From JAWKJY01 sp041393535 (GTDB taxonomy: Bacteria > Actinomycetota > Thermoleophilia > Gaiellales > Gaiellaceae), in NCBI GenBank assembly GCA_041393535.1, contig JAWKJY010000008.1, positions 62,001-126,000 on the forward strand: DNA of 64,000 nt, written 5' to 3'. The notes beneath the pieces were generated by a model. That model saw only the letters and a program-made list of their open reading frames with translations, ran no database searches and had not been told where the DNA came from. A program made the position numbers and the translations under genes. Each line of letters starts with the position of its first letter. The stretch's first letter is position 1. Shown piece by piece: positions 25,010 to 33,632 of this stretch.

Positions 25010-25990
25010 TCAGGGCGCGACGAAGCCGACGCGCTCGTACGCGTCGGCCAGCGTCGGCGAGGCGAACGCGCGGGCCTTCTCGGCGCCCTTCGCGAGGATC
25101 CCACGCAGCTCCGCCGGATCGTCGCGCAGCTCGGCGAAGCGCGCCTGCACCGGCTCGACGAGCGCGACGACCGCCTCGGCGACGGCGCTCTTGAACGCGC
25201 CGTAGCCCTGGCCCGCGAACTCCGCCTCGATCGCCTCGGGGGTCGTCCCGGTGGCCGCGGCGAGGATCTCGATCAGGTTCGTGACGCCCGCCTTGTCCGG
25301 CCCGCGGACGACGTCGCGGCCCGAGTCCGTGACGGCGGACTTGATCTTCCTCGTCAGCAGCGCCGGCGAGTCGAGGATCCGGAGCACGCCCTGGTCGGAC
25401 TCGGCCGACGTGGACATGCGGCTCGTCGGCTCCTGCAGGTCCATGATCTTCGCGCCGACCTCCGGGTACGTCCCCTCGGGCACGACGAACGTCTCGCCGA
25501 AGCGGTTGTTGAAGCGCTGCGCGATGTCGCGCGCGAGCTCGAGGTGCTGGCGCTGGTCCTCTCCGACCGGCACCACGTCGGCCCGGTAGAGGAGGATGTC
25601 GGCCGTCTGGAGCACCGGGTACGTGAGCAGCCCGACGCCGAAGTGGTGCTGCTTCGCCGACTTCTCGCGGTACTGGGGCATCCGGCGGAGGTCGCCGTAG
25701 GGCGTCATGCACTCGAGCACCCAGGAGAGCTGCGCGTGCTCGGGCACGTGGCTCTGGACGAACAGCGTGCACCGGTCCGGGTCGAGCCCGCAGGCGATCA
25801 GCAGCGCGGCCAGGTCGAGCGTCGACCGGCGCAGCTCCTCCGGCTCCTTCGGGAGCGTGATCGCGTGCAGGTCGACGATCGTGTAGAAGCAGTCGGCCTC
25901 GTCCTGCTGCTCGACCCAGCGGCGGATCGCACCGAAGTAGTTCCCGAGGTGCTTGTCGCCCGTGGGCTGGATGCCGGAGAGGATGCGCAT
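25010..25990 (-). CDS. trpS: Tryptophan--tRNA ligase
   Basis: Class I synthetase of 326 residues that charges tRNA-Trp. Landmarks are RILSGIQPTGDKHLGNYFGA (HIGH-type site as HLGN), VGEDQRQHLELARDIAQRFN, and the second signature as RMSTS in place of KMSKS, a variation seen in TrpS subgroups. The ATG at 25990 is in leaderless position after GATAAT. It is divergent from aroF, so the tryptophan-charging and aromatic-synthesis genes share a regulatory gap of about 85 bases. Confidence 0.96.
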   Translation of the reverse strand: MRILSGIQPTGDKHLGNYFGAIRRWVEQQDEADCFYTIVDLHAITLPKEPEELRRSTLDLAALLIACGLDPDRCTLFVQSHVPEHAQLSWVLECMTPYGDLRRMPQYREKSAKQHHFGVGLLTYPVLQTADILLYRADVVPVGEDQRQHLELARDIAQRFNNRFGETFVVPEGTYPEVGAKIMDLQEPTSRMSTSAESDQGVLRILDSPALLTRKIKSAVTDSGRDVVRGPDKAGVTNLIEILAAATGTTPEAIEAEFAGQGYGAFKSAVAEAVVALVEPVQARFAELRDDPAELRGILAKGAEKARAFASPTLADAYERVGFVAP

Positions 25991-25998
25991 GGCCGGTG

Positions 25999-26004
25999 AT
26001 TATC
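25999..26004 (-). promoter_or_regulatory. -10 element (GATAAT) of trpS, leaderless geometry
   Basis: On the minus strand GATAAT ends 8 bases before the trpS ATG. It is the closest match to TATAAT in the window after the CarH-site promoter. No ribosome binding site intervenes. Confidence 0.55.
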
Positions 26005-26060
26005 CACGAACGGCCGGCCCGGGCCGCAGGGAGCCCGCACCCGGTGCTCGACGGCCCGCG

Positions 26061-26066
26061 TAGACT
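26061..26066 (+). promoter_or_regulatory. -10 element (TAGACT) of aroF, leaderless geometry
   Basis: TAGACT ends 9 bases before ATG 26076 and only 3 bases before ATG 26070. The spacing selects 26076 as the start of a leaderless mRNA. Confidence 0.5.
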
Positions 26067-26075
26067 TCCATGCAG

Positions 26076-27467
26076 ATGGCCGTGGTCGACTCCACCTGGT
26101 CCCCGTCCTCCTGGCGCGCGTACCCCACGCAGCACCAGCCCGCCTGGCCGGACCCGGCCGCGCTCGAGGACGCCCGCTCGAGGCTGAGGGCGATGCCGCC
26201 GCTCGTCTTCGCGGGCGAGTGCCGGAAGCTCCGCGCGTCGCTGGCGGAGGTCGCCGCGGGGCGCGCGTTCCTGCTCCAGGCGGGGGACTGCGCCGAGTCC
26301 TTCCACGACTTCACGGCCGGTCGCGGTGCGGTGACGATCCGCGAGAAGCTGCGGATCATGCTGCAGATGTCGGTCGCGCTGACCTACGGCGCGACGCTGC
26401 CGGTCGTCAAGGTCGGGCGCATCGCCGGCCAGTTCGCGAAGCCGCGCTCCTCGCCGGTCGAGCTCGTCGGCGGCGTCGAGCTGCCGTCCTTCTTCGGCCA
26501 CATGGTGAACGACGACGCCCCGACGGACGCGGCGCGCCGGCCCGATCCGGCCCGCATGGTCGAGGGCTACACGTGGTCGGCCGCGGCGCTGAACCTCCTG
26601 CGCGCGTTCACGAAGGGCGGCTTCGCCGACATCACGCGCGTGCACGAGTGGAACCAGGCCTTCGTCTCGAGCTCGACCGAGGGGCAGCGCTACGAGCGGC
26701 TCGCGAGCGACATCGAGCGGGCGCTGCGCTTCATGGCCGCCTGCGGGATCGACCTCGCGTCGGAGCCGCAGCTGCACGAGGTCGACGTCTGGACGAGCCA
26801 CGAGGGCCTCCTGCTCGACTACGAGGAGGGCCTGACGCGGCGCGACTCGCTGACGGGCGACTGGTACGACTGCTCGGCGCACATGCTCTGGATCGGCGAG
26901 CGGACGCGCCAGCCCGACGGGGCTCACGCCGCGTTCTTCGCGGGCGTGCACAACCCGCTCGGCGTGAAGCTCGGGCCGACCTCGACCCCGGACGACGCGG
27001 TCGCGCTCTGCGAGCGGCTGAACCCCGACCGCATCCCGGGCCGGCTGACCTTCATCGTCCGGATGGGCCACGACCGGGTGCGCGAGCTGCTGCCGCCGCT
27101 CCTGCGCGCCGTGGCCGAGGCCGGGCACCCGGTCGTCTGGGCGACCGACCCGATGCACGGGAACATGATCAAGACGTCGTCGGGGATCAAGACGCGGACC
27201 TTCGACGCGATCCTCGGCGAGATCGAGGGGTTCTTCCACGCGTGCTGGGCCGAGGGTGCCTGGCCGGGTGGCGTGCACCTCGAGTACACGGGCGAGGACG
27301 TGACCGAGTGCCTCGGCGGGCCGTCCGGCGCGGTGCTCGAGGACCAGCTGTCGCATCGCTACGAGACGCTCTGCGACCCGCGCCTGAACGCCCGCCAGTC
27401 GCTGGACCTCGCCTTCCGCGTCGCCGAGCTGATGCAGCAGCGCGACGTCTTCCCGGCGGCGCGCTGA
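26076..27467 (+). CDS. aroF: 3-deoxy-7-phosphoheptulonate synthase, class II
   Basis: First enzyme of the shikimate pathway, condensing phosphoenolpyruvate and erythrose 4-phosphate. The plant/actinobacterial (type II, AroAII) family is identified by PPLVFAGECRKLRASLAEVA, FLLQAGDCAESF (metal/substrate cysteine), GRIAGQFAKPRSSPVE, HEGLLLDYE, and RMGHDRVRELLPPLLRAV with TDPMHGN. The length is about 463 residues. I start at 26076 on promoter spacing; 26070 would add only MQ. It is divergent from trpS and followed by the tyrA operon. Confidence 0.96.
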   Translation: MAVVDSTWSPSSWRAYPTQHQPAWPDPAALEDARSRLRAMPPLVFAGECRKLRASLAEVAAGRAFLLQAGDCAESFHDFTAGRGAVTIREKLRIMLQMSVALTYGATLPVVKVGRIAGQFAKPRSSPVELVGGVELPSFFGHMVNDDAPTDAARRPDPARMVEGYTWSAAALNLLRAFTKGGFADITRVHEWNQAFVSSSTEGQRYERLASDIERALRFMAACGIDLASEPQLHEVDVWTSHEGLLLDYEEGLTRRDSLTGDWYDCSAHMLWIGERTRQPDGAHAAFFAGVHNPLGVKLGPTSTPDDAVALCERLNPDRIPGRLTFIVRMGHDRVRELLPPLLRAVAEAGHPVVWATDPMHGNMIKTSSGIKTRTFDAILGEIEGFFHACWAEGAWPGGVHLEYTGEDVTECLGGPSGAVLEDQLSHRYETLCDPRLNARQSLDLAFRVAELMQQRDVFPAAR

Positions 27468-27513
27468 CGCGCCCGCCCGGTCGTCCCGCACGAGCCACTC
27501 CGACGGCAGGAAC

Positions 27514-27519
27514 TACACT
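27514..27519 (+). promoter_or_regulatory. -10 element (TACACT) of the tyrA operon
   Basis: TACACT ends 6 bases before the ATG (27526) of a 10-codon leader ORF that stops directly before the tyrA ATG. It is the likely promoter for the whole tyrA-aroA-cmk-plsC-der-gpsA operon. Confidence 0.5.
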
Positions 27520-27525
27520 CCACCG

Positions 27526-27558
27526 ATGCCTGCGCCCTCCCGTCCCCGCGCCTGGTGA
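27526..27558 (+). CDS. Ten-codon leader peptide ORF (MPAPSRPRAW) abutting tyrA
   Basis: ATG in leaderless position, then MPAPSRPRAW and TGA at 27556-27558. The tyrA ATG is the very next codon. tyrA has no other good ribosome binding site, so it may be translated by reinitiation. The last sense codon is a single Trp. It is striking beside aromatic amino acid genes, but no attenuator hairpin is visible in the coding DNA downstream. Confidence 0.45.
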   Translation: MPAPSRPRAW

Positions 27559-28668
27559 ATGGCCGTCGAGCGTCTGGCAATCGTCGGCACCGGCCTGATC
27601 GGAGCCTCGATCGGGCTCGCCGCCAAGCGCGCGGGCGTCGCGGACGTCGCCGGCTGGGACGACGACGCGGAGGTGCTGACGCTCGCGCGCGAGCGCGGCG
27701 CCCTCGACCGGGCCGGCGGCTCGCTCGCCGAGGCCGTCGCCGGCGCCGAGCTCGTCGTGGTCGCGACCCCGGTCGCGGTGCTCCCCACCGCCGTCGCGTC
27801 GGCGCTCGCCGCCGCGCCCGGCGAGGCGACCGTCACCGATGTCGGCTCGACGAAGAGCGCGATCTGCGCCGCCGCGGCCGACCGGGCGCGCTTCATCGGC
27901 GGCCACCCCGTCTCGGGCGCCGAGACGCGCGGGCCCGGCAGCGCGCGCGAGGACCTCTTCGACGGCGCGACGTGGTTCCTGACGCCGGTCGCGGAGACGG
28001 AGCCCGCGCGCTACCGGACGCTGCACGGGTTCGTCGCCTCGCTCGGCGCCGTCCCTGCGGCGGTCGACCCCGACGCGCACGACCGCCTGCTCGCCCAGAC
28101 GAGCCACCTGCCGCACGCGCTGGCGAACGTCCTGCTGAACCAGGTCGGCGAGACGCGGATCGACGGCCGCGAGGCGATCACCGCCGGCGGCGGCTCGCTC
28201 CGCGACATGACGCGCGTGGCCGGCGCGAACCCGCGCATCTGGGTCGACATCTTCCTCGACAACCGCCAGCCGCTGCTCGCCGCGCTCGGCGAGCACCGCC
28301 GACGGGTCGAGGAGCTCGAGCGGGCGCTCGACCGCGCGGACGCCGGCTACCTGGCGCGCTGGATCGGCGACGCGGCGCTGAACCGCCGTCGGCTGCTCGA
28401 GCAGGCCTACCCGAACGCGGGCGAGCTCCACCGCGTCCGCGTGCGGATCCCCGATCGGCCGGGCGTGATCTCCGGGATCACCCAGGCGCTGTCGGCCGAG
28501 CGGATCAACATCGAGAGCCTGGAGCTGGACCACGTCTCCGTCGAGCAGGGCGGCACGATCGACCTGCTCGTCGGCGGCGCGGAGCAGGCGTCTCGCGCGG
28601 CCGCGCTGCTCGAGGCCCAGGGCTACGCCGTCGCCGTCATCCCCGAGTTCGCGGAGGGCCCCGCCTGA
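27559..28668 (+). CDS. tyrA: Prephenate dehydrogenase with ACT domain
   Basis: NAD(P)-dependent dehydrogenase of the tyrosine branch, 369 residues. The Rossmann motif IVGTGLIGASIGLAAKRAGV is at the N-terminus; IGGHPVSGAETRGPGSARED and the helical DHDRLLAQTSHLPHALANVL-type dimer region are typical, and a C-terminal ACT domain (RIPDRPGVISGITQALSAER) suggests feedback by an amino acid. The start immediately follows the leader ORF stop. The TGA overlaps the aroA ATG (TGATG). Confidence 0.95.
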   Translation: MAVERLAIVGTGLIGASIGLAAKRAGVADVAGWDDDAEVLTLARERGALDRAGGSLAEAVAGAELVVVATPVAVLPTAVASALAAAPGEATVTDVGSTKSAICAAAADRARFIGGHPVSGAETRGPGSAREDLFDGATWFLTPVAETEPARYRTLHGFVASLGAVPAAVDPDAHDRLLAQTSHLPHALANVLLNQVGETRIDGREAITAGGGSLRDMTRVAGANPRIWVDIFLDNRQPLLAALGEHRRRVEELERALDRADAGYLARWIGDAALNRRRLLEQAYPNAGELHRVRVRIPDRPGVISGITQALSAERINIESLELDHVSVEQGGTIDLLVGGAEQASRAAALLEAQGYAVAVIPEFAEGPA

Positions 28669-29948
28669 TGCGCGTCGATCCCGTCTCCTCGCTGCGCGGC
28701 GCCCTCGCCGTCCCCGGCGACAAGTCCGTCTCCCACCGGGCCGTCCTCTTCGGCGCGCTCGCCGACGGCGAGACCGTCGCGCGTGGCTTCGGCGCCTCCC
28801 AGGACACGCTCTCGACGGCCAGCGCGATGCGCGCGCTCGGCGCGCGCGTCGACGTCGAGGGCGACGTCGTCCGGGTCGTCGGGGTCGGGCTGCGCGGCCT
28901 GCGCGCGCCGGGCGGCCCGGTCGACTGCGGGAACGCCGGCACGCTGATGCGCCTGCTCGCGGGCGTCCTCGCGGGCCAGGAGGGACGGTTCACGCTGACC
29001 GGCGACGAGTCGCTGTCGCGCCGCCCGCTGGAGCGCATCGCAGCGCCGCTGCGCCTGATGGGGGCGACGATCGAGACGACGGAGGGGCACGCGCCGCTGA
29101 CGGTGGAGGGCGGCGGGCTCGCGCCGATCCGCTACGAGTCGCCGGTCGCGAGCGCGCAGGTGAAGTCCTGCGTCCTGCTCGCGGGGATGCTCGCCGCGGA
29201 CGGCCCGACCACCGTCGTCGAGCCGGCGCCGACGCGCGACCACACCGAGCGGATGCTCCGCGCGGCCGGCGTCCGCGTCGAGGCCCGGGGGACGGAGGTC
29301 TCGATCTGGCCGGCCGAGCGGCTCGCGCCGCTCGATCTCGACGTGCCGGGCGACTTCTCCTCGGCGGCCCCGTTCCTCGCGGCGGCGACGATGCTGAGCG
29401 GCTCGGACGTCGTCCTCCAGGGGGTCGGCGTCAACCCGACGCGCATCGGCTTCCTGCACGTGCTCGAGCGCATGGGCGCACGCATCGCCGTCTTCAACCG
29501 GCGCACCGAGGGCGGCGAGCCCGTGGCCGACCTGCAGGTCGGCTCGGCCGAGCTGACCGCGACCGAGGTGACGCCCGACGAGGTGCCGCTCCTGATCGAC
29601 GAGCTGCCGCTGTTCGCGCTCGTCGCGTCGATGGCGCGCGGCACGAGCGTCGTCCGGGGCGCCGAGGAGCTGCGGGTCAAGGAGACCGACCGGATCGACG
29701 CGGTCAGCGCGGCGCTGCGCGCCGTCGGCGGCCACATCGACCCGACCCCGGACGGCTTCCGCGTGCGCGGCGTGCCGAGCCGGCTGCGCGGCGGCACGGT
29801 CGACTCCGCCGGCGACCACCGGATCGCGATGGTCGGCGCGCTCGCCGGCCTGATGTCGCGGGAGGGCGTCGAGGTGCGCGGCGCGGAGTGGGTCTCGGTC
29901 AGCTTCCCGGGCTTCTACGACGTCCTCGGCTCGCTCGCGGTGCGGTGA
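28668..29948 (+). CDS. aroA: 3-phosphoshikimate 1-carboxyvinyltransferase (EPSP synthase)
   Basis: Sixth shikimate-pathway enzyme, 426 residues. The phosphate-binding GDKSVSHRAVLFGALADG, the PEP-site loop CGNAGTLMRLLAG and the conserved ELRVKETDRIDAV near residue 340 with GDHRIAM are all present. The loop reads GNAGT, not GNSGT. It is coupled to tyrA by a one-base overlap, and cmk follows after 2 bases. Confidence 0.96.
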   Translation: MRVDPVSSLRGALAVPGDKSVSHRAVLFGALADGETVARGFGASQDTLSTASAMRALGARVDVEGDVVRVVGVGLRGLRAPGGPVDCGNAGTLMRLLAGVLAGQEGRFTLTGDESLSRRPLERIAAPLRLMGATIETTEGHAPLTVEGGGLAPIRYESPVASAQVKSCVLLAGMLAADGPTTVVEPAPTRDHTERMLRAAGVRVEARGTEVSIWPAERLAPLDLDVPGDFSSAAPFLAAATMLSGSDVVLQGVGVNPTRIGFLHVLERMGARIAVFNRRTEGGEPVADLQVGSAELTATEVTPDEVPLLIDELPLFALVASMARGTSVVRGAEELRVKETDRIDAVSAALRAVGGHIDPTPDGFRVRGVPSRLRGGTVDSAGDHRIAMVGALAGLMSREGVEVRGAEWVSVSFPGFYDVLGSLAVR

Positions 29949-29950
29949 CC

Positions 29951-30598
29951 ATGGTCGTCGCCATCGACGGGCCGGCCGGCGCCGGCAAGAGCACCGTCGC
30001 GCGCCGGCTCGCGGGCAGGCTCGGCTACCGCTACCTCGACACCGGCGCGATGTACCGGGCGGTCACCTGGCTGGCGCTCGAGCGGGCGGCCGACCTCGAG
30101 GACGAGGCCGGCCTCGTGGCGCTCGCGCGGGAGCACCCGATCGCGTTCGAGGGCGACGGTCGCGTCAGGATCGGCGCCTGGGACGTCACCGACGCGATCC
30201 GCGAGGTCCCGATCGACCGGAACGTGTCGGCGGTCGCGTCCCATCCCGGCATCCGATCGCTGATGCGCACGCTGCAGCGCGAGCTCGCGGACGAGGGCGA
30301 CGCGGTCGTCGAGGGCCGCGACATCGGGACGGCCGTCTGCCCTGACGCCGAGGTCAAGGTCTACCTCGTCGCCGACCCCGCGGAGCGGGCGCGGCGGCGC
30401 GGGGCGGAGCGGCCGGGGGTCGCGGCCGACGCGCTCGCCACCGACCTGCTGCGACGCGACGAGCGCGACGCGGCCCAGATGGAGCCGGCGGACGACGCCG
30501 AGCGGATCGACACGACGGGGCTGACGGTCGACGAGGTGGTCGGCCGGATCGAGGCGATGGTGCACGCGCGACGCGCGGCGGGGAGGAGCGAGGCGTGA
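29951..30598 (+). CDS. cmk: Cytidylate kinase
   Basis: Phosphorylates CMP and dCMP. The 215 residues carry the P-loop IDGPAGAGKSTVARRLA, the CMP site YLDTGAMYRAVTWLAL, VEGRDIGTAVCPDAEVKVYL and the LID arginines RARRRGAERPG. The aroA-cmk order is frequent in actinobacteria. Its stop overlaps the GTG of the acyltransferase gene (GTGA). Confidence 0.96.
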   Translation: MVVAIDGPAGAGKSTVARRLAGRLGYRYLDTGAMYRAVTWLALERAADLEDEAGLVALAREHPIAFEGDGRVRIGAWDVTDAIREVPIDRNVSAVASHPGIRSLMRTLQRELADEGDAVVEGRDIGTAVCPDAEVKVYLVADPAERARRRGAERPGVAADALATDLLRRDERDAAQMEPADDAERIDTTGLTVDEVVGRIEAMVHARRAAGRSEA

Positions 30599-31320
30599 GC
30601 GACGAGGACGGGAAGCAGCGGACGCAGGACCGCGACCCCTGGGCGCCCTTCGTCCCGGCGATCTACTGGACGGTCGGGAAGGGCGGCATCGCGGCGCTCA
30701 CGCACCTGCTCGCGCCGCTCAAGGCGTACGGCCGCGACCGGGTGCCGCGCCACGGCGGGGCGGTGCTCGCGATGAACCACTTCCACCTCGTCGACGCGCC
30801 GCTCGCTGGCACCGCGTGCCCGCGTCGGATCGTCTTCGTGGCGAAGGACGAGGCGCACGTCGTCCCCGGCCTCGGCGAGCTGATCCGCTCGCACGGCACG
30901 CTCGCGATCCGGCGCGGCGAGTCCGACCGCGACGCGATCCGCCGGGCGCGCGAGGCGGTCCGCAACAACCACCTGCTCGGGATGTACATCGAGGGCACGC
31001 GGCAGCGGACGGGCGTCCCCGGCGATCCCAAGCCGGGCGCGGCGATGATCGCGATGAACGAGGGCGTGCCGATCGTCCCGGCCGCGATCCACGGCTCGCA
31101 GCGCTGGAAGCTCGGCAACTTCGCGCCCTGCTCGGTCGCCTTCGGCGAGCCGATGCGCTTCGACGAGCTGCCGTGCAACTCGAAGGGCTACCGGGAGGCC
31201 TCGGCGCAGGTGATGACCGAGATCAACCGCCTGTTCGACTTCCTCGTCGAGATGCACGAGCGCGGTCGTCCCGACGCCGAGCCGCCGCGTCGCCTCGCAG
31301 TACCGTCAAGGCTCGGATGA
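30595..31320 (+). CDS. plsC: 1-acyl-sn-glycerol-3-phosphate acyltransferase (PlsC-like)
   Basis: Membrane-associated acyltransferase of phospholipid synthesis, 241 residues. The catalytic motif appears as NHFHLVD and the substrate motif as IEGTRQRTG; FPVVPAAIHG-type block IV is present as VPIVPAAIHGS. GGGAGGAG lies 5 bases before the GTG. It is coupled to cmk by a GTGA overlap and to der by an ATGA overlap. Exact acyl acceptor specificity is inferred. Confidence 0.9.
   Translation: MSDEDGKQRTQDRDPWAPFVPAIYWTVGKGGIAALTHLLAPLKAYGRDRVPRHGGAVLAMNHFHLVDAPLAGTACPRRIVFVAKDEAHVVPGLGELIRSHGTLAIRRGESDRDAIRRAREAVRNNHLLGMYIEGTRQRTGVPGDPKPGAAMIAMNEGVPIVPAAIHGSQRWKLGNFAPCSVAFGEPMRFDELPCNSKGYREASAQVMTEINRLFDFLVEMHERGRPDAEPPRRLAVPSRLG
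31301..31306 (+). promoter_or_regulatory. Possible internal -10 element (TACCGT) before der
   Basis: TACCGT ends 10 bases before the der ATG, inside the end of plsC. It has the same sequence and spacing as at lemA and the scpB upstream ORF, and may give der an internal leaderless transcript. Confidence 0.35.
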
Positions 31321-32636
31321 CCGACGCAGTCGTCGGCACCGTCGCGATCGTCGGCTACCCGAACGTCGGCAAGTCGACGCTCGTGAACCGGCTCGCCGCC
31401 TCCCGCGAGGCGGTCGTCTACGAGACCCCCGGGGTCACGCGCGACCGCAAGGAGGTCGTCTGCGAGTGGGTCGGCACGACGTTCGCGCTCGTCGACACGG
31501 GCGGCGTCGACCTGGCCGACGACTCGCCGATCACGCGCTCGATCGCCGAGCAGGCGCGCCAGGCCGTCGAGGAGGCGGACGTCGTCCTCTTCGTCGTCGA
31601 CGCCAGGGCCGGCATCACGCCGGGCGACGAGGAGGTCGCCGGGATCCTGCGGGCCGCGCGCAAGCCGACGATCCTCGTCGCGAACAAGATCGACGATCCG
31701 TCGCAGGAGGCGCTCGCGCTCGAGTTCCACCGGCTCGGGCTCGGCGACCCGTTCCCGATCTCGGCCGCGCACGGCTCCAACACGGGCGACCTGCTCGACC
31801 TGATCGTCGACGAGCTGCTCGCGACCGGGGCCGAGGCGAGGCCGGTGCCGGGCGAGGACGCGATCCGCGTCGCGATCCTCGGGCGCCCGAACGTCGGCAA
31901 GTCGAGCCTGCTGAACGCCCTCGTCGGCCAGGACCGGGTGATCGTGTCGGACGTCCCGGGGACGACGCGCGACGCGATCGACACGGTGCTCGTCCGCGGC
32001 GACCGGACGTTCGTCCTCGTCGACACCGCGGGCCTGCGGCGCAAGCGGAAGCACCGGCAGGACATCGAGTACTACTCGGAGCTGCGGGCGCTGCAGGCAG
32101 CCGAGCGCGCCGACGTCGCGCTCGTCCTGATCGACGCGAGCGAGGGGCTGGTCGAGCAGGACCTGACCGTTGCCGACGCCGCGCGCAAGGCGTTCTGCTC
32201 GACGATCGTCGTCCTCTCGAAGTGGGACGCGACGACGGTCGGGATCGAGGACGTCCGCCCGACGGTCGAGGCGAAGCTCCGCCAGCGCCCGCCGATCCTC
32301 GCCGTGTCCGCGCTGACGGGGCGCGGCCTGCAGCGGCTGCTCGACCGCGTCGAGGAGGTCTTCGGGAAGCACGTCGGCCGGATCGGCACCGGCGAGCTGA
32401 ACCGCCTGCTCGGCGACCTCAAGGCCGAGCGGCCGGGCCCGGCCGGAGAGCGCGGCCGACGGCTGACGATCCTCTACGGCGCGCAGGTGTCGACACGGCC
32501 GCCGCGCTTCCGGATCCACGTGAACGACAGGTCGCTCGTCACGCGCGACTACGGCTACTGGCTGGAGAACCGGCTGCGCGATCGGCTGGGCCTGGCCGGC
32601 GTCCCCGTCGTCGTCGACTTCGTCGGGCGGCGCTGA
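31317..32636 (+). CDS. der: Ribosome biogenesis GTPase Der (EngA)
   Basis: Double GTPase needed for 50S assembly, 439 residues. The first G domain has GYPNVGKSTLVNRLA and DTGGVDL, the second GRPNVGKSSLLNALVGQ near residue 190 with DTAGLRRKRKH and SKWD. The C-terminal KH-like domain includes FRIHVNDRSLVTRDYGYWLE. The start overlaps the plsC stop (ATGA), and the stop shares a base with the gpsA ATG (TGATG). Confidence 0.97.
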   Translation: MTDAVVGTVAIVGYPNVGKSTLVNRLAASREAVVYETPGVTRDRKEVVCEWVGTTFALVDTGGVDLADDSPITRSIAEQARQAVEEADVVLFVVDARAGITPGDEEVAGILRAARKPTILVANKIDDPSQEALALEFHRLGLGDPFPISAAHGSNTGDLLDLIVDELLATGAEARPVPGEDAIRVAILGRPNVGKSSLLNALVGQDRVIVSDVPGTTRDAIDTVLVRGDRTFVLVDTAGLRRKRKHRQDIEYYSELRALQAAERADVALVLIDASEGLVEQDLTVADAARKAFCSTIVVLSKWDATTVGIEDVRPTVEAKLRQRPPILAVSALTGRGLQRLLDRVEEVFGKHVGRIGTGELNRLLGDLKAERPGPAGERGRRLTILYGAQVSTRPPRFRIHVNDRSLVTRDYGYWLENRLRDRLGLAGVPVVVDFVGRR

Positions 32637-33592
32637 TGCGCGTCGTCGTCGTCGGTGGCGGCTCGTGGGGGACGGCCTTCGCGCAGCTGCTCGCCGAGAA
32701 GGGGAACGAGGTCGTGCTCGCGTGCCGCGACGGGAAGCAGGCACGCGCGATCGCCGCGACGCACCGCAACGCGCGCTACCTGCCGTCCGCGGAGCTCGAG
32801 GGCGTCGACGCGGCGCCCCTGGCCGAGGCGCCGATCGCCGGGGCCGACCTCGTCGCGCTCGCCGTGCCGAGCCGCGCGTTCCGCGAGGTGGTCTGCGCGC
32901 TGCCGGGGAGCGCGCCCGTGCTGATCCTGACGAAGGGGCTCGACCCCGCCACCGGCAGCCGGCTGTCCGAGCTCGTGACCGCGCGCCCGGTGGCGTTCCT
33001 CTCGGGGCCGAACCACGCGGAGGAGATCGCCCAGCAGCTCCCCGCGGCCGCCGTCGTGGCGAGCGCCGACGCCGCGCTCGCCGCGGCCGTGCAGGACGCC
33101 GTCCACTCGATCCGGTTCCGCGTCTACCTGAACGACGACCTCGTCGGCGTCGAGCTCTGCGCCGCGGCGAAGAACGTCATGGCGCTCGCGGCCGGCGGCG
33201 TCGACGGCCTCGGACTCGGGGACAACGCGAAGGCCGGCGTGATCTCGCGCGGCCTCGCGGAGATGGCGCGCCTGGGCGAGGCGTGCGGCGCCCGGCCCGA
33301 GACGTTCTCTGGCCTCGCGGGCATGGGCGACCTCGTCGTCACGTGCTGGAGCCGGCACAGCCGCAACCGGCTCGCGGGCGAGCGGATCGCGCGCGGCGAG
33401 AGCGCGGAGCGGGTGCTCGCGGAGATCGGCCAGGTGGTCGAGGGGCTCACGACGGCGCCCGTGCTGCGGAACCTCGCGGCGCGGCTCGGAGTCGAAGTCC
33501 CGATCACGGATGCGGTCTGCGAGGTGCTCGCGGGGCGTACGCCGGGGGCGCTAGTCTCAAGCCTGATGGCCAGGCGGCCGACCACCGAGTAG
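32636..33592 (+). CDS. gpsA: Glycerol-3-phosphate dehydrogenase (NAD(P)+)
   Basis: Makes sn-glycerol 3-phosphate for phospholipids, 318 residues. The Rossmann motif VVVGGGSWGTAFAQLLAEKG, FLSGPNHAEEIAQQ, the catalytic lysine region CAAAKNVMALAAGG near residue 178, and the C-terminal domain with GLAGMGDLVVTCWSRHSRNR are typical. The der-gpsA order with plsC nearby links lipid precursor supply to the operon. It ends in TAG. Confidence 0.96.
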   Translation: MRVVVVGGGSWGTAFAQLLAEKGNEVVLACRDGKQARAIAATHRNARYLPSAELEGVDAAPLAEAPIAGADLVALAVPSRAFREVVCALPGSAPVLILTKGLDPATGSRLSELVTARPVAFLSGPNHAEEIAQQLPAAAVVASADAALAAAVQDAVHSIRFRVYLNDDLVGVELCAAAKNVMALAAGGVDGLGLGDNAKAGVISRGLAEMARLGEACGARPETFSGLAGMGDLVVTCWSRHSRNRLAGERIARGESAERVLAEIGQVVEGLTTAPVLRNLAARLGVEVPITDAVCEVLAGRTPGALVSSLMARRPTTE

Positions 33593-33632
33593 ACCGGTCG
33601 GTCGAACCGAACAAAGGAGTCGTGATACCGGG

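Noticed and set aside
25411..25425. Missing lysine in the KMSKS motif of TrpS (RMSTS)
   Set aside because: Variation at this motif is known among TrpS enzymes, and the rest of the protein is intact, so it is not treated as a defect.
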